Below, one piece after another: positions 1 to 7,137 of a stretch of DNA of 11,883 bases. The stretch comes from Actinomycetota bacterium (GTDB taxonomy: Bacteria > Actinomycetota > Acidimicrobiia > Acidimicrobiales > BP-101). The stretch lies in the NCBI GenBank assembly GCA_030838265.1, contig JAUTXA010000059.1, positions 1 to 11,883 of the forward strand. The letters are read 5' to 3'. The notes beneath the pieces were generated by a model. That model saw only the letters and a program-made list of their open reading frames with translations, did not search any database and was not told the DNA's origin. Numbering within the stretch: position 1 is the stretch's first letter; each line of letters opens with the position of its first letter. The position numbers and the translations under genes were made by a program.

Positions 1-201
1 CAGCGCGGCCCGGCCGCCGTCGACCCGTCCTGCTACAGCCGGCTCTGCGGCATCGCCCGCGTGATGCATCGGGCGGAAGCGGCGTGGCGGGCCGAGCTGC
101 GCAAGGAGACCGTCGCCTCGATGGTCATGAGCATGGCCCACGACGCCCATCCCGATGCCGCGGCCAAGGGCATCCAATGGTTCCAGGAGGTATTGCGATG
201 A
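1..201 (+). CDS. C-terminal end of an unidentified protein (5' end outside window)
   Basis: The first 66 codons form an open frame ending at TGA 199-201. Nearly every third codon position is G or C, so it is very likely coding. The visible part looks mainly helical, with two cysteines near its start (SCYSRLC) and an Arg/Ala/Glu-rich middle, and it ends in WFQEVLR. I do not recognise the family. Its stop overlaps the next gene's start (ATGA at 198-201), so the two are probably cotranscribed and translationally coupled, which suggests but does not prove related function. Confidence 0.6.
   Translation, partial: QRGPAAVDPSCYSRLCGIARVMHRAEAAWRAELRKETVASMVMSMAHDAHPDAAAKGIQWFQEVLR
185..190 (+). promoter_or_regulatory. 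Strong Shine-Dalgarno site for the epimerase-like gene
   Basis: AGGAGG lies 7 bases before the ATG at 198. This sets the start there rather than at further-upstream in-frame codons, and the Rossmann-fold N-terminus (MKVFVAGATG) begins at exactly this ATG. The site lies inside the preceding coding sequence. Confidence 0.8.
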
Positions 202-1607
202 AGGTGTTCGTTGCCGGCGCGACAGGGGCGCTCGGCCTTCCCACCGTCGAGCGGCTGGTGGCGGCTGGCCACCAGGTGACGGGCATCGCCAGGGGGCCGG
301 ACAAGGCCGCGCTCTTGCGCTCGCTCGGCGCCACCCCGGTCGAGGTCGACATCTATGACCCCGAGGGCATGGGCCAGGCCATGGCCGGCCACAACGCCGT
401 CATCCACATGGCGACCAAGATCCCGAGCATCGCCAAGATGGCTATGCCCGGCGCGTGGAGCGAGAACGACCGTCTGCGCCGAGAGGGCACCAAGATCATG
501 GTCGACGCCGCCCTGGCGGCTGGCGCCCAGGTCTTCATCAAGGAGTCCATCACCTTTCCCTACGAAGACGGCGGCGACCGCTGGCTCGACGAGTCGACCC
601 CCGACGACACCGTCCCTTACCTCGACAGCGCGCTGGCGGCCGAGGGCGAGACTCGGCGCTTCGCCGAGGACGGGGGCCGCGGCGTGGTGTTGCGCTTCGC
701 CGCCTTCTACGGCCCCGACAACCTGCACAGCCGCGAGATGGTGACGGCCGTCGAACGGGGGCTCGCTCCCGCGGTCGGGGCGGCCGAGGGCTACGTGTCG
801 ATCATCCACACCGACGACGCCGCCGCGGCCGTGGTGGCGGCCCTCGAGGCACCGTCGGGTACCTACAACGTGACCGACGACGAACCTCTGCGCCGGCGCC
901 AGTGGGGGGCGGCGTTGGCCGCCGCCTTCGGGCTCGAGCCGCCGCGGTTCCTACCCGCGGGGGCGACGAAGCTGATGGGTTCGAAGGGGCGGCCGATCTC
1001 CCGCTCGCATCGCATCAGCAACGGCAAGCTCAAGGAGGCGACGGGCTGGGCGCCCCGCTACCCCAGCGCCCGCGAGGGCTGGCGGGCGATCGCGGCGACA
1101 GAGGCGCCGAGCGAAGGCGGGCGGGGCGGATGGCCCGCCATCCTCAGCCAGCTGGCGCTCGTCAGCCTGGCCGTCACCGCCTTGGTGCTCGGCGTTTGGG
1201 CCGGCTTCTTCCCCCGGGCTTTCTACGACCGATTTCCCGGTGGCGGCGTGCACTGGGTGTCGATCGACGGGCCCTACAACCAGCACTTCATCCGTGACTT
1301 CGGCGACTTCAACCTGGCCGTGGCCCTCGTGGTGGTGGTGGCCCTCGTGAAGTTCACACCCACCCTGGTGCGCGTGGCCGCGGGCGCCAACGCGGTGTGG
1401 GGCCTTCCGCACCTCGTCTACCACCTCACCCATCGAGCTGGTCTGCACGGTGCATCGCTCGGGAGCAACCTCGGCGGCTTGATCCTCGGCGCGATCGTCC
1501 TTCCGCTTGTCGCCGTCTGGGGCGTCCGCCGGCCAGCGTCCGATCTTCGGCCCTCGTTCACCTCCCGTTCATCCCGACGCCATGAGGTGGCCAGCCACCG
1601 TCCGTAG
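198..1607 (+). CDS. NAD(P)-binding epimerase/dehydratase-like protein fused to a C-terminal membrane domain
   Basis: This is a 469-residue protein. Residues 1 to about 300 form an extended-SDR/NAD-dependent epimerase-like domain with the dinucleotide-binding motif GATGALG at 7-13. Y141 is in the catalytic Tyr region, but the usual YxxxK lysine position is alanine (A145), so it is an atypical SDR that may bind NAD(P) without standard epimerase chemistry. After a short linker come about four hydrophobic segments from residue 315. The first loop holds a conserved-looking motif, HWVSIDGPYNQHFIRDFG, at 352-369. From memory, similar sequences occur as small stand-alone actinobacterial membrane proteins. 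Fusion to the Rossmann domain suggests membrane tethering. The substrate is unknown. The last ~28 residues are basic and low in complexity, and their DNA overlaps the putative pst promoter. Confidence 0.85.
   Translation: MKVFVAGATGALGLPTVERLVAAGHQVTGIARGPDKAALLRSLGATPVEVDIYDPEGMGQAMAGHNAVIHMATKIPSIAKMAMPGAWSENDRLRREGTKIMVDAALAAGAQVFIKESITFPYEDGGDRWLDESTPDDTVPYLDSALAAEGETRRFAEDGGRGVVLRFAAFYGPDNLHSREMVTAVERGLAPAVGAAEGYVSIIHTDDAAAAVVAALEAPSGTYNVTDDEPLRRRQWGAALAAAFGLEPPRFLPAGATKLMGSKGRPISRSHRISNGKLKEATGWAPRYPSAREGWRAIAATEAPSEGGRGGWPAILSQLALVSLAVTALVLGVWAGFFPRAFYDRFPGGGVHWVSIDGPYNQHFIRDFGDFNLAVALVVVVALVKFTPTLVRVAAGANAVWGLPHLVYHLTHRAGLHGASLGSNLGGLILGAIVLPLVAVWGVRRPASDLRPSFTSRSSRRHEVASHRP
1556..1577 (+). 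promoter_or_regulatory. PHO box: two tandem 11-bp direct repeat units upstream of pstS
   Basis: Two adjacent 11-base units, GTTCACCTCCC (1556-1566) and GTTCATCCCGA (1567-1577), match the direct-repeat pattern known for PhoP PHO boxes in Streptomyces, a GTTCA core followed by a C-rich tail with an 11-bp period. A weaker third unit, CTTCGGCCCTC, may precede them at 1545-1555. The box is about 40 bp before the pstS ATG and within the 3' end of the preceding gene. The likely binder is the response regulator encoded at 6406-7119, giving phosphate-starvation induction and positive autoregulation. Repeat and spacing are visible; binding is inferred. Confidence 0.65.
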
Positions 1608-1610
1608 CGT
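1605..1610 (+). promoter_or_regulatory. Possible -10 element of the pstS promoter
   Basis: TAGCGT fits the actinobacterial TAnnnT pattern and ends 7 bases before the pstS ATG at 1618, so transcription could start at or next to the A of the ATG (a leaderless mRNA). It includes the TAG stop of the preceding gene. No good -35 hexamer is seen at 1582-1587, as expected if the bound regulator replaces it. The 27-bp gap to the PHO box is long compared with boxes that overlap the -35, so this is tentative. Confidence 0.3.
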
Positions 1611-1617
1611 CGATGGC

Positions 1618-2724
1618 ATGAAGACATCAAAGCGAAAGAGCCTCACCTGGCTCCTGTCCGTGCTCGCCTTGGTCGCCGTCGTGGCCCCGGCGTGCGGAAG
1701 TGACAACAACAGCTCGAAGGCGGCGACCGGAAGCCGCTCGTCGACCACGGTCGCAGCCGAGAAGCCGACGTGTGCCCCCGGCACCCTGGCGGCCGCGGGC
1801 TCGACCTTCGTCAAGAACATCGCCCAGCAGTGGATCGCCGACTACCAGACGGCCTGCAGTGGGTCGACCATCAACTACCAGAGCATCGGCTCCGGCAAGG
1901 GCGTGCAGGCCTTCATCGACGGGACCGCCCAGTTGGCCGCATCCGACGCCGTCCTCAAGGCCGACGAGGAAGCGGCAGCCCGGACCAAGGGCGGCGAGGT
2001 CGTCCACATCCCTTGGAGCGCCGGTGGCATCGCCCTCGAGTACCACCTCGCCGGGGTGAAGAACCTGAAGCTCACGCCGGACGAGGTCGCCGGCATCTGG
2101 GCCGGGACGATCACCAAGTGGAACGACAGCAAGCTCACGGCCGACAACCCCGGGCTGCCTGACAAGCCCATCCAGGTCGTGTCCCGCGAGGACGGGTCGG
2201 GCACTTCGAAGGCGTTCACCGCCTACATGGCCGCGGTGGCCCCGACCATCTGGACCAAGGGCTCTGACAAGCAGCCGGCTTGGCCGGTCGGCCAGAAGGC
2301 AACCGGGTCGGACGGCGTCACCGGGCTGGTCAAGCAGAACGACGGCTCGATCACCTACTCCGAGGTCTCCTACGCCAAGGGGGCCGGACTCGACATCGCC
2401 AAGGTCAAGAACGCTTCGGGCGCCTTCGTCGAGCCCACCCCTGACGCGGTGTCGGCCGCCATCGCCTCGGCGACGGTGCCCGCCGACCTCAAGGTGGCAG
2501 TCGACTACAAGGCGGCCAACCCCGCGGCCTACCCGATCTCGACGGTGACCTGGGCCATCAGCTTCGTGCACCCGAGGGACCCCGCCGTGGGCCAGCTCAT
2601 CCGGGACTTCATTCTCTATGCCGCCGGACCGGGGCAGAACGCGGCGGCCGGCCTCGACTACGCCCCCCTCCCTGCCGAGCTGGCGGCCAAGGCCAAGGCA
2701 GCCGCTCTGACCATTGGCGCCTGA
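1618..2724 (+). CDS. pstS: Phosphate ABC transporter substrate-binding lipoprotein PstS
   Basis: A 368-residue extracytoplasmic phosphate-binding protein that delivers inorganic phosphate to PstCA. The N-terminus is a lipoprotein signal: basic KTSKRK, a hydrophobic core, then C26 as the likely lipidated residue (VAPAC, an imperfect lipobox with Pro at -2), followed by a Ser/Thr-rich tether. Phosphate-binding signatures are AAGSTF at 59-64, SIGSGKG, SDAVL, and REDGSGTSKAF beginning at R190. Length is normal for actinobacterial PstS. ATG 1618 is preferred over the in-frame ATG at 1582, because it gives a typical signal peptide and fits a leaderless start. There is no Shine-Dalgarno site. It is the first gene of the operon and the likely direct target of the PHO box. 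Confidence 0.95.
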   Translation: MKTSKRKSLTWLLSVLALVAVVAPACGSDNNSSKAATGSRSSTTVAAEKPTCAPGTLAAAGSTFVKNIAQQWIADYQTACSGSTINYQSIGSGKGVQAFIDGTAQLAASDAVLKADEEAAARTKGGEVVHIPWSAGGIALEYHLAGVKNLKLTPDEVAGIWAGTITKWNDSKLTADNPGLPDKPIQVVSREDGSGTSKAFTAYMAAVAPTIWTKGSDKQPAWPVGQKATGSDGVTGLVKQNDGSITYSEVSYAKGAGLDIAKVKNASGAFVEPTPDAVSAAIASATVPADLKVAVDYKAANPAAYPISTVTWAISFVHPRDPAVGQLIRDFILYAAGPGQNAAAGLDYAPLPAELAAKAKAAALTIGA

Positions 2725-3691
2725 CGCGCCGACCGCCCGGGCGTCGTCGTCTCTGGCTGCCCGCAGGGGTGGCCGGGGCGATGCCGTCTTCTCCGGACTG
2801 GCGAAAGGAGCGGGAGTCCTCGTCCTCGTCATCATCGTGGCGATCGCCGTCTTCCTGGCCGGACGAGCGCTCCCGGCGTGGCGGGTCGAGGGGTGGAAGT
2901 TCTTCACCATCAAGGCCTGGTACCCCGACGCCCACCCGCCGCTCTTCGGCATCGCCGCCCTGGCCTTCGGCACCCTGCTGTCGAGCGTGCTCGCTCTCGT
3001 CATGGCGGTACCGGTCGCCTTGGGCACGGCGCTCTTCGTCACCGAGATCGCCGCTCGGCCGCTGGGCCGCCTCGTTGGCTACCTCGTCGACCTCTTGGCC
3101 GCCGTGCCCAGCGTGGTCTACGGCCTGTGGGGCGTCATCTACTTGGTGCCCCGTCTCGTCCCGGCTGAGAGGTTCCTCAACCGCCACGTCGGCTTCGTCC
3201 CGCTCTTCCGCAGCCAGACCCAGACCTTCGGGCGGTCGGTCTTCGCGGCGTCGATCGTTCTCGCCATCATGATCCTGCCGATCATCGCCGCCATCTCGCG
3301 CGAGGTCTTCCGCCAGGTGCCCAAGGACAACCGGGAAGCAGCGCTGGCCCTGGGCGCTACCCGGTGGGAGGCGATCCGACTCGCCGTGCTGCCCTACAGC
3401 CGCAGCGGCGTGGTCGGTGCCGTGATGCTCGGGCTTGGGCGCGCCCTGGGCGAGACCATCGCCGTGGCCCTCGTGCTCTCGTCGTCGTTCGAGATCAGCC
3501 TGCGGATCTTCGAGCCGGGCGGCAACACCATCGCCGCCAACATCGCCAATCGGTTCGGTGAGGCCGGGGCCCTGGGCACCCAAGCCCTGATCGCATCCGG
3601 GTTGGTGTTGTTCACCATCACCCTCATCGTGAACATCACCGCTCGCTTCGTCGTCACCCGCACTGGAATCGCAGGGCTGGCCCGGCCATGA
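2714..3691 (+). CDS. pstC: Phosphate ABC transporter permease PstC
   Basis: A 325-residue inner-membrane permease that pairs with PstA to form the phosphate channel. The first hydrophobic segment is at about residues 33-49, followed by further spans. The ABC-permease cytoplasmic EAA loop begins at E208 (EAALALGATRWEAI) and is followed by GRALGETIAVALV, typical of PstC. The start must be TTG at 2714: an in-frame TGA lies immediately upstream (2708-2710), and the next in-frame GTG is already within the first membrane segment. It overlaps the end of pstS by 11 bases. The Shine-Dalgarno site is weak, so translation probably depends on coupling. Confidence 0.93.
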   Translation: MAPDAPTARASSSLAARRGGRGDAVFSGLAKGAGVLVLVIIVAIAVFLAGRALPAWRVEGWKFFTIKAWYPDAHPPLFGIAALAFGTLLSSVLALVMAVPVALGTALFVTEIAARPLGRLVGYLVDLLAAVPSVVYGLWGVIYLVPRLVPAERFLNRHVGFVPLFRSQTQTFGRSVFAASIVLAIMILPIIAAISREVFRQVPKDNREAALALGATRWEAIRLAVLPYSRSGVVGAVMLGLGRALGETIAVALVLSSSFEISLRIFEPGGNTIAANIANRFGEAGALGTQALIASGLVLFTITLIVNITARFVVTRTGIAGLARP

Positions 3692-4575
3692 CGGCCATCG
3701 ACACATCGCTGGCGGCACGGGCATCGAGCTTCGACCGCCGACGGTTGACGAACTCCGTGGCCACGGTGCTGATCGGCCTCTGCATCGTGCTCGCTCTCAT
3801 CCCCCTCGGGCTGGTGCTGACCTACACCATCAGCAAGGGCTCTCGAGCCATCGGCGTCGGCTTCCTCAGTCACTCGATGCGCAATGTGACGCCGCTGTCT
3901 GGCGCCGGCGGCGCCTATCACTCGATCATCGGGACGGTCGAGCAGGTGCTGATCGCCAGTGTGATCTCGGTGCCGCTGGGGTTGATGGTCGCCATCTATC
4001 TGGTCGAGTACGGCCGCGGTCGCCTGGCCGCCACCGTGCGCTTCTTCGTCGACGTCATGACCGGTGTGCCGTCGATCGTGGCCGGCCTGTTCATCTACGC
4101 CTTCTGGGTCATCGGCCTCCACAAGGGCTTCTCCGGCCTCGCCGCGGGGCTGGCCCTGTCGGTGCTGATGCTGCCGGTGGTCATCCGCTCGTCGGAGGAG
4201 ATGCTGAAGCTCGTGCCCGACGAGCTGCGGGAGGCCAGCCTCGCCCTGGCGGTGCCCCGGTGGAAGACCATCCTGCGTGTGGTGCTCCCCACCGCCTCGG
4301 CCGGGCTCACCACCGGCGTCATGCTGGCCGTGGGCCGGGTCACCGGAGAGACAGCGCCTCTGCTGCTGACCGCATTCGGGTTCGACTCCATCCACACCGA
4401 CCCGCTCCGGGGCCCGCAGTCCGGCCTCCCGCTGTTCGTGTTTGCCCAGGCCCGGTCGTCGTTCCAGGTGGCCATAGACCGGGCGTGGGCCGGTGCCCTT
4501 ACGCTGATCGCGATCGTTCTGGTTCTCACCGTCATTGCCCGAGTGCTCGCCGGTCGCAACCGGCTGGCGGCCTAG
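3688..4575 (+). CDS. pstA: Phosphate ABC transporter permease PstA
   Basis: A 295-residue membrane permease and partner of PstC. It has one N-terminal span (about residues 28-48), a periplasmic segment, and a permease core with the EAA loop starting at E182 (EASLALAVPRWKTI), then GRVTGETAPLLLTAFG, characteristic of PstA. The ATG overlaps the pstC stop (ATGA, 3688-3691), indicating translational coupling and matched amounts of the two permeases. Confidence 0.94.
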   Translation: MTAIDTSLAARASSFDRRRLTNSVATVLIGLCIVLALIPLGLVLTYTISKGSRAIGVGFLSHSMRNVTPLSGAGGAYHSIIGTVEQVLIASVISVPLGLMVAIYLVEYGRGRLAATVRFFVDVMTGVPSIVAGLFIYAFWVIGLHKGFSGLAAGLALSVLMLPVVIRSSEEMLKLVPDELREASLALAVPRWKTILRVVLPTASAGLTTGVMLAVGRVTGETAPLLLTAFGFDSIHTDPLRGPQSGLPLFVFAQARSSFQVAIDRAWAGALTLIAIVLVLTVIARVLAGRNRLAA

Positions 4576-4578
4576 GAG
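4574..4578 (+). promoter_or_regulatory. Shine-Dalgarno site that decides the GTG start of pstB
   Basis: AGGAG lies 5 bases before GTG 4584 and directly after the pstA stop TAG. It supports the GTG start over more upstream in-frame positions, which would run into pstA. Confidence 0.75.
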
Positions 4579-4583
4579 CTCGC

Positions 4584-5360
4584 GTGTCGAAGCGCATCGA
4601 AGCCGACGACGTCAGCGCCTGGTTCGGGGCCTTCAAGGCGGTCGAAGGCGTCAGCCTGACCATTGAGCCGAAGCAGGTCACGGCCCTGATCGGCCCGTCG
4701 GGATGTGGCAAGTCGACGTTCATCCGCACCCTGAACCGGATGCACGAGGTGACCCCGGGTGCCCGGATGGAAGGCAGCGTGACCCTCGACGACGAGGACA
4801 TCTACGGCCCAGGCGTCGATGCCACCACCGTCCGCCGCACGATCGGCATGGTCTTCCAGCGACCAAACCCCTTCCCGACCATGTCGATCCGCGACAACGT
4901 GGCCGCCGGACTGCGACTCAACGGCGTCCGCAAGCGGGCCACCCTCGACGAGGTCGTCGAGCGCTCCCTCCGCGGCGCGGGTCTGTGGGACGAGGTCAAG
5001 GATCGACTGGGCAAGGCGGGGGCGGGCCTGTCCGGCGGCCAGCAGCAGCGCCTGTGCATCGCCCGGGCCATCGCCGTCGAGCCCGAGGTCCTGCTCATGG
5101 ACGAGCCCTGCTCGGCCCTCGATCCCGTCTCGACCCTCATCATCGAGGACCTGATCTCCGAGCTCAAGGACCGCTATACCGTGGTCATCGTCACCCACAA
5201 CATGCAGCAAGCCGCCCGAGTCAGCGACGTCACCGCCTTCTTCAACCTCGCCGGCGCCGGAGAGCCGGGCCGGCTGGTCGAGGTGGGAGACACCCCCACC
5301 ATCTTCACCAAGCCGCAGGACGAGCGCACCGAGGCCTACATCACGGGCAGGTTCGGTTGA
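4584..5360 (+). CDS. pstB: Phosphate ABC transporter ATP-binding protein PstB
   Basis: A 258-residue ATPase that powers the PstSCA importer from the cytoplasmic face; the length matches the family. It has Walker A GPSGCGKS at 37-44, the Q-loop region VFQRPNPFP typical of PstB, signature LSGGQQQR from L149, Walker B VLLMDEP with D173/E174, and the H-loop histidine H205 in THNM. All catalytic residues are present. The GTG start follows the pstA stop by 8 bases. Its own stop overlaps the TTG start of the histidine kinase. In phosphate signalling of this kind the Pst complex together with PhoU reports uptake to the sensor kinase. Confidence 0.96.
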   Translation: MSKRIEADDVSAWFGAFKAVEGVSLTIEPKQVTALIGPSGCGKSTFIRTLNRMHEVTPGARMEGSVTLDDEDIYGPGVDATTVRRTIGMVFQRPNPFPTMSIRDNVAAGLRLNGVRKRATLDEVVERSLRGAGLWDEVKDRLGKAGAGLSGGQQQRLCIARAIAVEPEVLLMDEPCSALDPVSTLIIEDLISELKDRYTVVIVTHNMQQAARVSDVTAFFNLAGAGEPGRLVEVGDTPTIFTKPQDERTEAYITGRFG

Positions 5361-6409
5361 GGCGATCGCGCCAGACTGCCGAGCATTCGGCGGCCGAGGT
5401 CACACGCGCCCGAGCCGAGCGCCACGCGGCCGAGAAGACGGCGGCCAACCTGCGACGGGCACTCGACGTCATCGCCCAAGGCATCGTGGTGGCCGACAGC
5501 GAGGGACGGATCGTGTTTCGCAATCGCTCGGCCGCCGGCCTCGAGCAACCGCGCCACGAGGACACCCTGGTGGCTCAAGCGGTCGACCAGCTGCTCGCCG
5601 AATCGGCGACCAGGGGCGCGGCGTCAGCCACCCTCGAGCTGCACGGCCCCCCCAGCCGGGCGCTGCACATCACCGCCCGGGGAGGCGTCGTCGTCATCGA
5701 CGACATCACCCAGCAGCGTCAGCTCGATGCCATCCGTCGCGACTTCGCGGCCAACGTCAGCCACGAGCTGCGCACCCCCATCGGCGCCCTGGCCGTTCTG
5801 GCTGAGTCTCTGGCCGGTGAGACCGACCTCGCAGTGGTGGCCCGGCTCACCGATCGTCTCAGCCATGAGGCCGAGCGGGTGGCCCTGTTGATCGAGGACC
5901 TGCTCGACCTCAGCCGCACCGAGGCCGAGGCCACTCAGCGCCGCGACGCGGTGGCGCTGGGCGACGTGCTGAGCGAGGCCGCCGAGCGCTCCGCCGCTCT
6001 CGCCGACCAGTTGGGAGTGGGGTTGCAGGTCGATGTCCTCCCCTCTGCCGTCGTGGTCGACGGCAGCCGTCGCCAACTCGTCTCCGCCCTCGTGAACCTC
6101 ATCGAGAACGGGCTGCGCTACTCCGAGAAGGGCTCGCAGGTCGAGGTGGCCACCGAGCGGCGGGCCGATCGCGTCGCCGTCATCGTCACCGACTTCGGCA
6201 TCGGCATCCCCGGTCCCGAGCTCGATCGCATCTTCGAGCGCTTCTATCGGGTCGACCGGGCCCGCAGTCGCGAGACTGGGGGCAGCGGCCTTGGCCTCGC
6301 CATCGTCCGGCACGTCGCCACCAATCACGGCGGCACCGTCACGGTTCGATCCACCGAGGGCCAGGGCTCGACCTTCGTCCTCGACCTGCCGGCGCGGAGC
6401 CCGTCGTGA
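5357..6409 (+). CDS. Soluble SenX3/PhoR-like sensor histidine kinase
   Basis: A 350-residue kinase expected to phosphorylate the adjacent response regulator when phosphate is scarce. Residues 8-36 look like a charged helix or coiled coil, and about 37-115 a PAS-like domain (GIVVADSEGRIVFRN). HisKA carries H136 in NVSHELRTP. The ATPase domain has an N-box at N247/N251, DFGIGIP from D279, and GGSGLGL at 308-314. It resembles mycobacterial SenX3 in domain order, but the two N-terminal membrane spans of SenX3 are absent. The reading frame upstream of the start is an Arg/His-rich shadow of pstB with no hydrophobic stretch, so none was missed. The best start is TTG 5357, overlapping the pstB stop as TTGA. 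The Shine-Dalgarno site is weak (GGGCAGG). Input probably comes through Pst/PhoU rather than an extracellular ligand (inference). Confidence 0.88.
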   Translation: MRRSRQTAEHSAAEVTRARAERHAAEKTAANLRRALDVIAQGIVVADSEGRIVFRNRSAAGLEQPRHEDTLVAQAVDQLLAESATRGAASATLELHGPPSRALHITARGGVVVIDDITQQRQLDAIRRDFAANVSHELRTPIGALAVLAESLAGETDLAVVARLTDRLSHEAERVALLIEDLLDLSRTEAEATQRRDAVALGDVLSEAAERSAALADQLGVGLQVDVLPSAVVVDGSRRQLVSALVNLIENGLRYSEKGSQVEVATERRADRVAVIVTDFGIGIPGPELDRIFERFYRVDRARSRETGGSGLGLAIVRHVATNHGGTVTVRSTEGQGSTFVLDLPARSPS

Positions 6410-7119
6410 GCGGTCCGTCGCCGATCGTGCTCGTGGTCGAGGACGAAGAGTCCTTTGTCGATGCCCTCACCGTCGGCTTGGGCCGCGAGGGCTTCGTCGT
6501 CCGGGTGGCCCGGGACGGCGCCGAGGCCCTCGACATCTTCGACGTCGTGCGGCCCGACGTGGTGCTGCTCGACGTGATGCTGCCCCGGATCTCCGGCCTC
6601 GACGTGTGCCGCCAGCTCCGGAAGCGATCGGCCGTCCCAATCATCATGGTGTCGGCCAAGGCGGGCGAGATCGACACCGTCGTCGGGCTCGAGGTGGGCG
6701 CTGACGACTATGTGACCAAGCCGTATCGCATGCGCGAGCTCGTTGCCCGCATGCGGGCCGCCATGCGCCGCTCGCCGACCGATGCCGTCGACGCCAGGAC
6801 ACCGGGCGACGAGGCGCTCACCATCGGGGATGTGCACCTCGACCCCGAGCGTCACGAGGTCGAGGTCCGGGGCGCCGAGGTGCGCCTGCCCCTCAAGGAG
6901 TTCGAGCTGCTCGAGCTGCTCATGGCCAACGCCGGGCGGGTCGTGACCCGCGACACCCTCATCGACCGGGTCTGGGGACCCGACTACGTCGGCGACACCA
7001 AGACCCTCGACGTCCACATCAAGCGCCTCCGGGCCAAGGTCGAGCCGGATCCCGCCCGCCCCACTCACATCACGACGATCCGTGGCCTCGGCTACCGGTT
7101 CGACGCCCCCCGGCCGTGA
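6406..7119 (+). CDS. RegX3/PhoB-like OmpR-family response regulator
   Basis: A 237-residue two-domain regulator. The receiver domain (about 6-122) has the acidic pair E12/D13, phospho-acceptor D56 (VVLLDVMLP), S83 at the switch position and K105 in YVTKPY. The C-terminal winged-helix domain (about 135-235) includes LPLKEFELLELL, the recognition-helix region and the final GLGYRF hairpin. The stretch EIDTVVGLEVGADDYVTKPY closely resembles RegX3. The GTG start overlaps the kinase stop (GTGA, 6406-6409), with GGAG at 6396-6399 as Shine-Dalgarno site. It probably binds the PHO box before pstS, so the operon would contain its own activator. Confidence 0.92.
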   Translation: MSGPSPIVLVVEDEESFVDALTVGLGREGFVVRVARDGAEALDIFDVVRPDVVLLDVMLPRISGLDVCRQLRKRSAVPIIMVSAKAGEIDTVVGLEVGADDYVTKPYRMRELVARMRAAMRRSPTDAVDARTPGDEALTIGDVHLDPERHEVEVRGAEVRLPLKEFELLELLMANAGRVVTRDTLIDRVWGPDYVGDTKTLDVHIKRLRAKVEPDPARPTHITTIRGLGYRFDAPRP

Positions 7120-7126
7120 TCAGACG

Positions 7127-7132
7127 AAGGAG
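7127..7132 (+). promoter_or_regulatory. Shine-Dalgarno site of phoU
   Basis: AAGGAG lies 5 bases before the phoU ATG in the 18-bp gap after the response regulator gene. It gives phoU independent initiation, unlike its coupled upstream neighbours. Confidence 0.75.
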
Positions 7133-7137
7133 CCCCC

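Noticed and set aside
1582..1617. Upstream in-frame ATG (1582) as the pstS start
   Set aside because: It would add 12 residues before the basic start of a normal lipoprotein signal peptide, and has no Shine-Dalgarno site. ATG 1618 fits better.
1627..3724. Long open frames on the minus strand across pstS, pstC and elsewhere
   Set aside because: They are antisense shadows caused by very high GC content. Their products are Arg/Gly/His-rich without recognisable domains, and they lie opposite well-supported genes.
4703..5356. Upstream extension of the kinase frame through pstB (a 568-residue version)
   Set aside because: The extension is Arg/His/Pro-rich shadow sequence of pstB with no domain. 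The kinase proper begins at the TTGA overlap.
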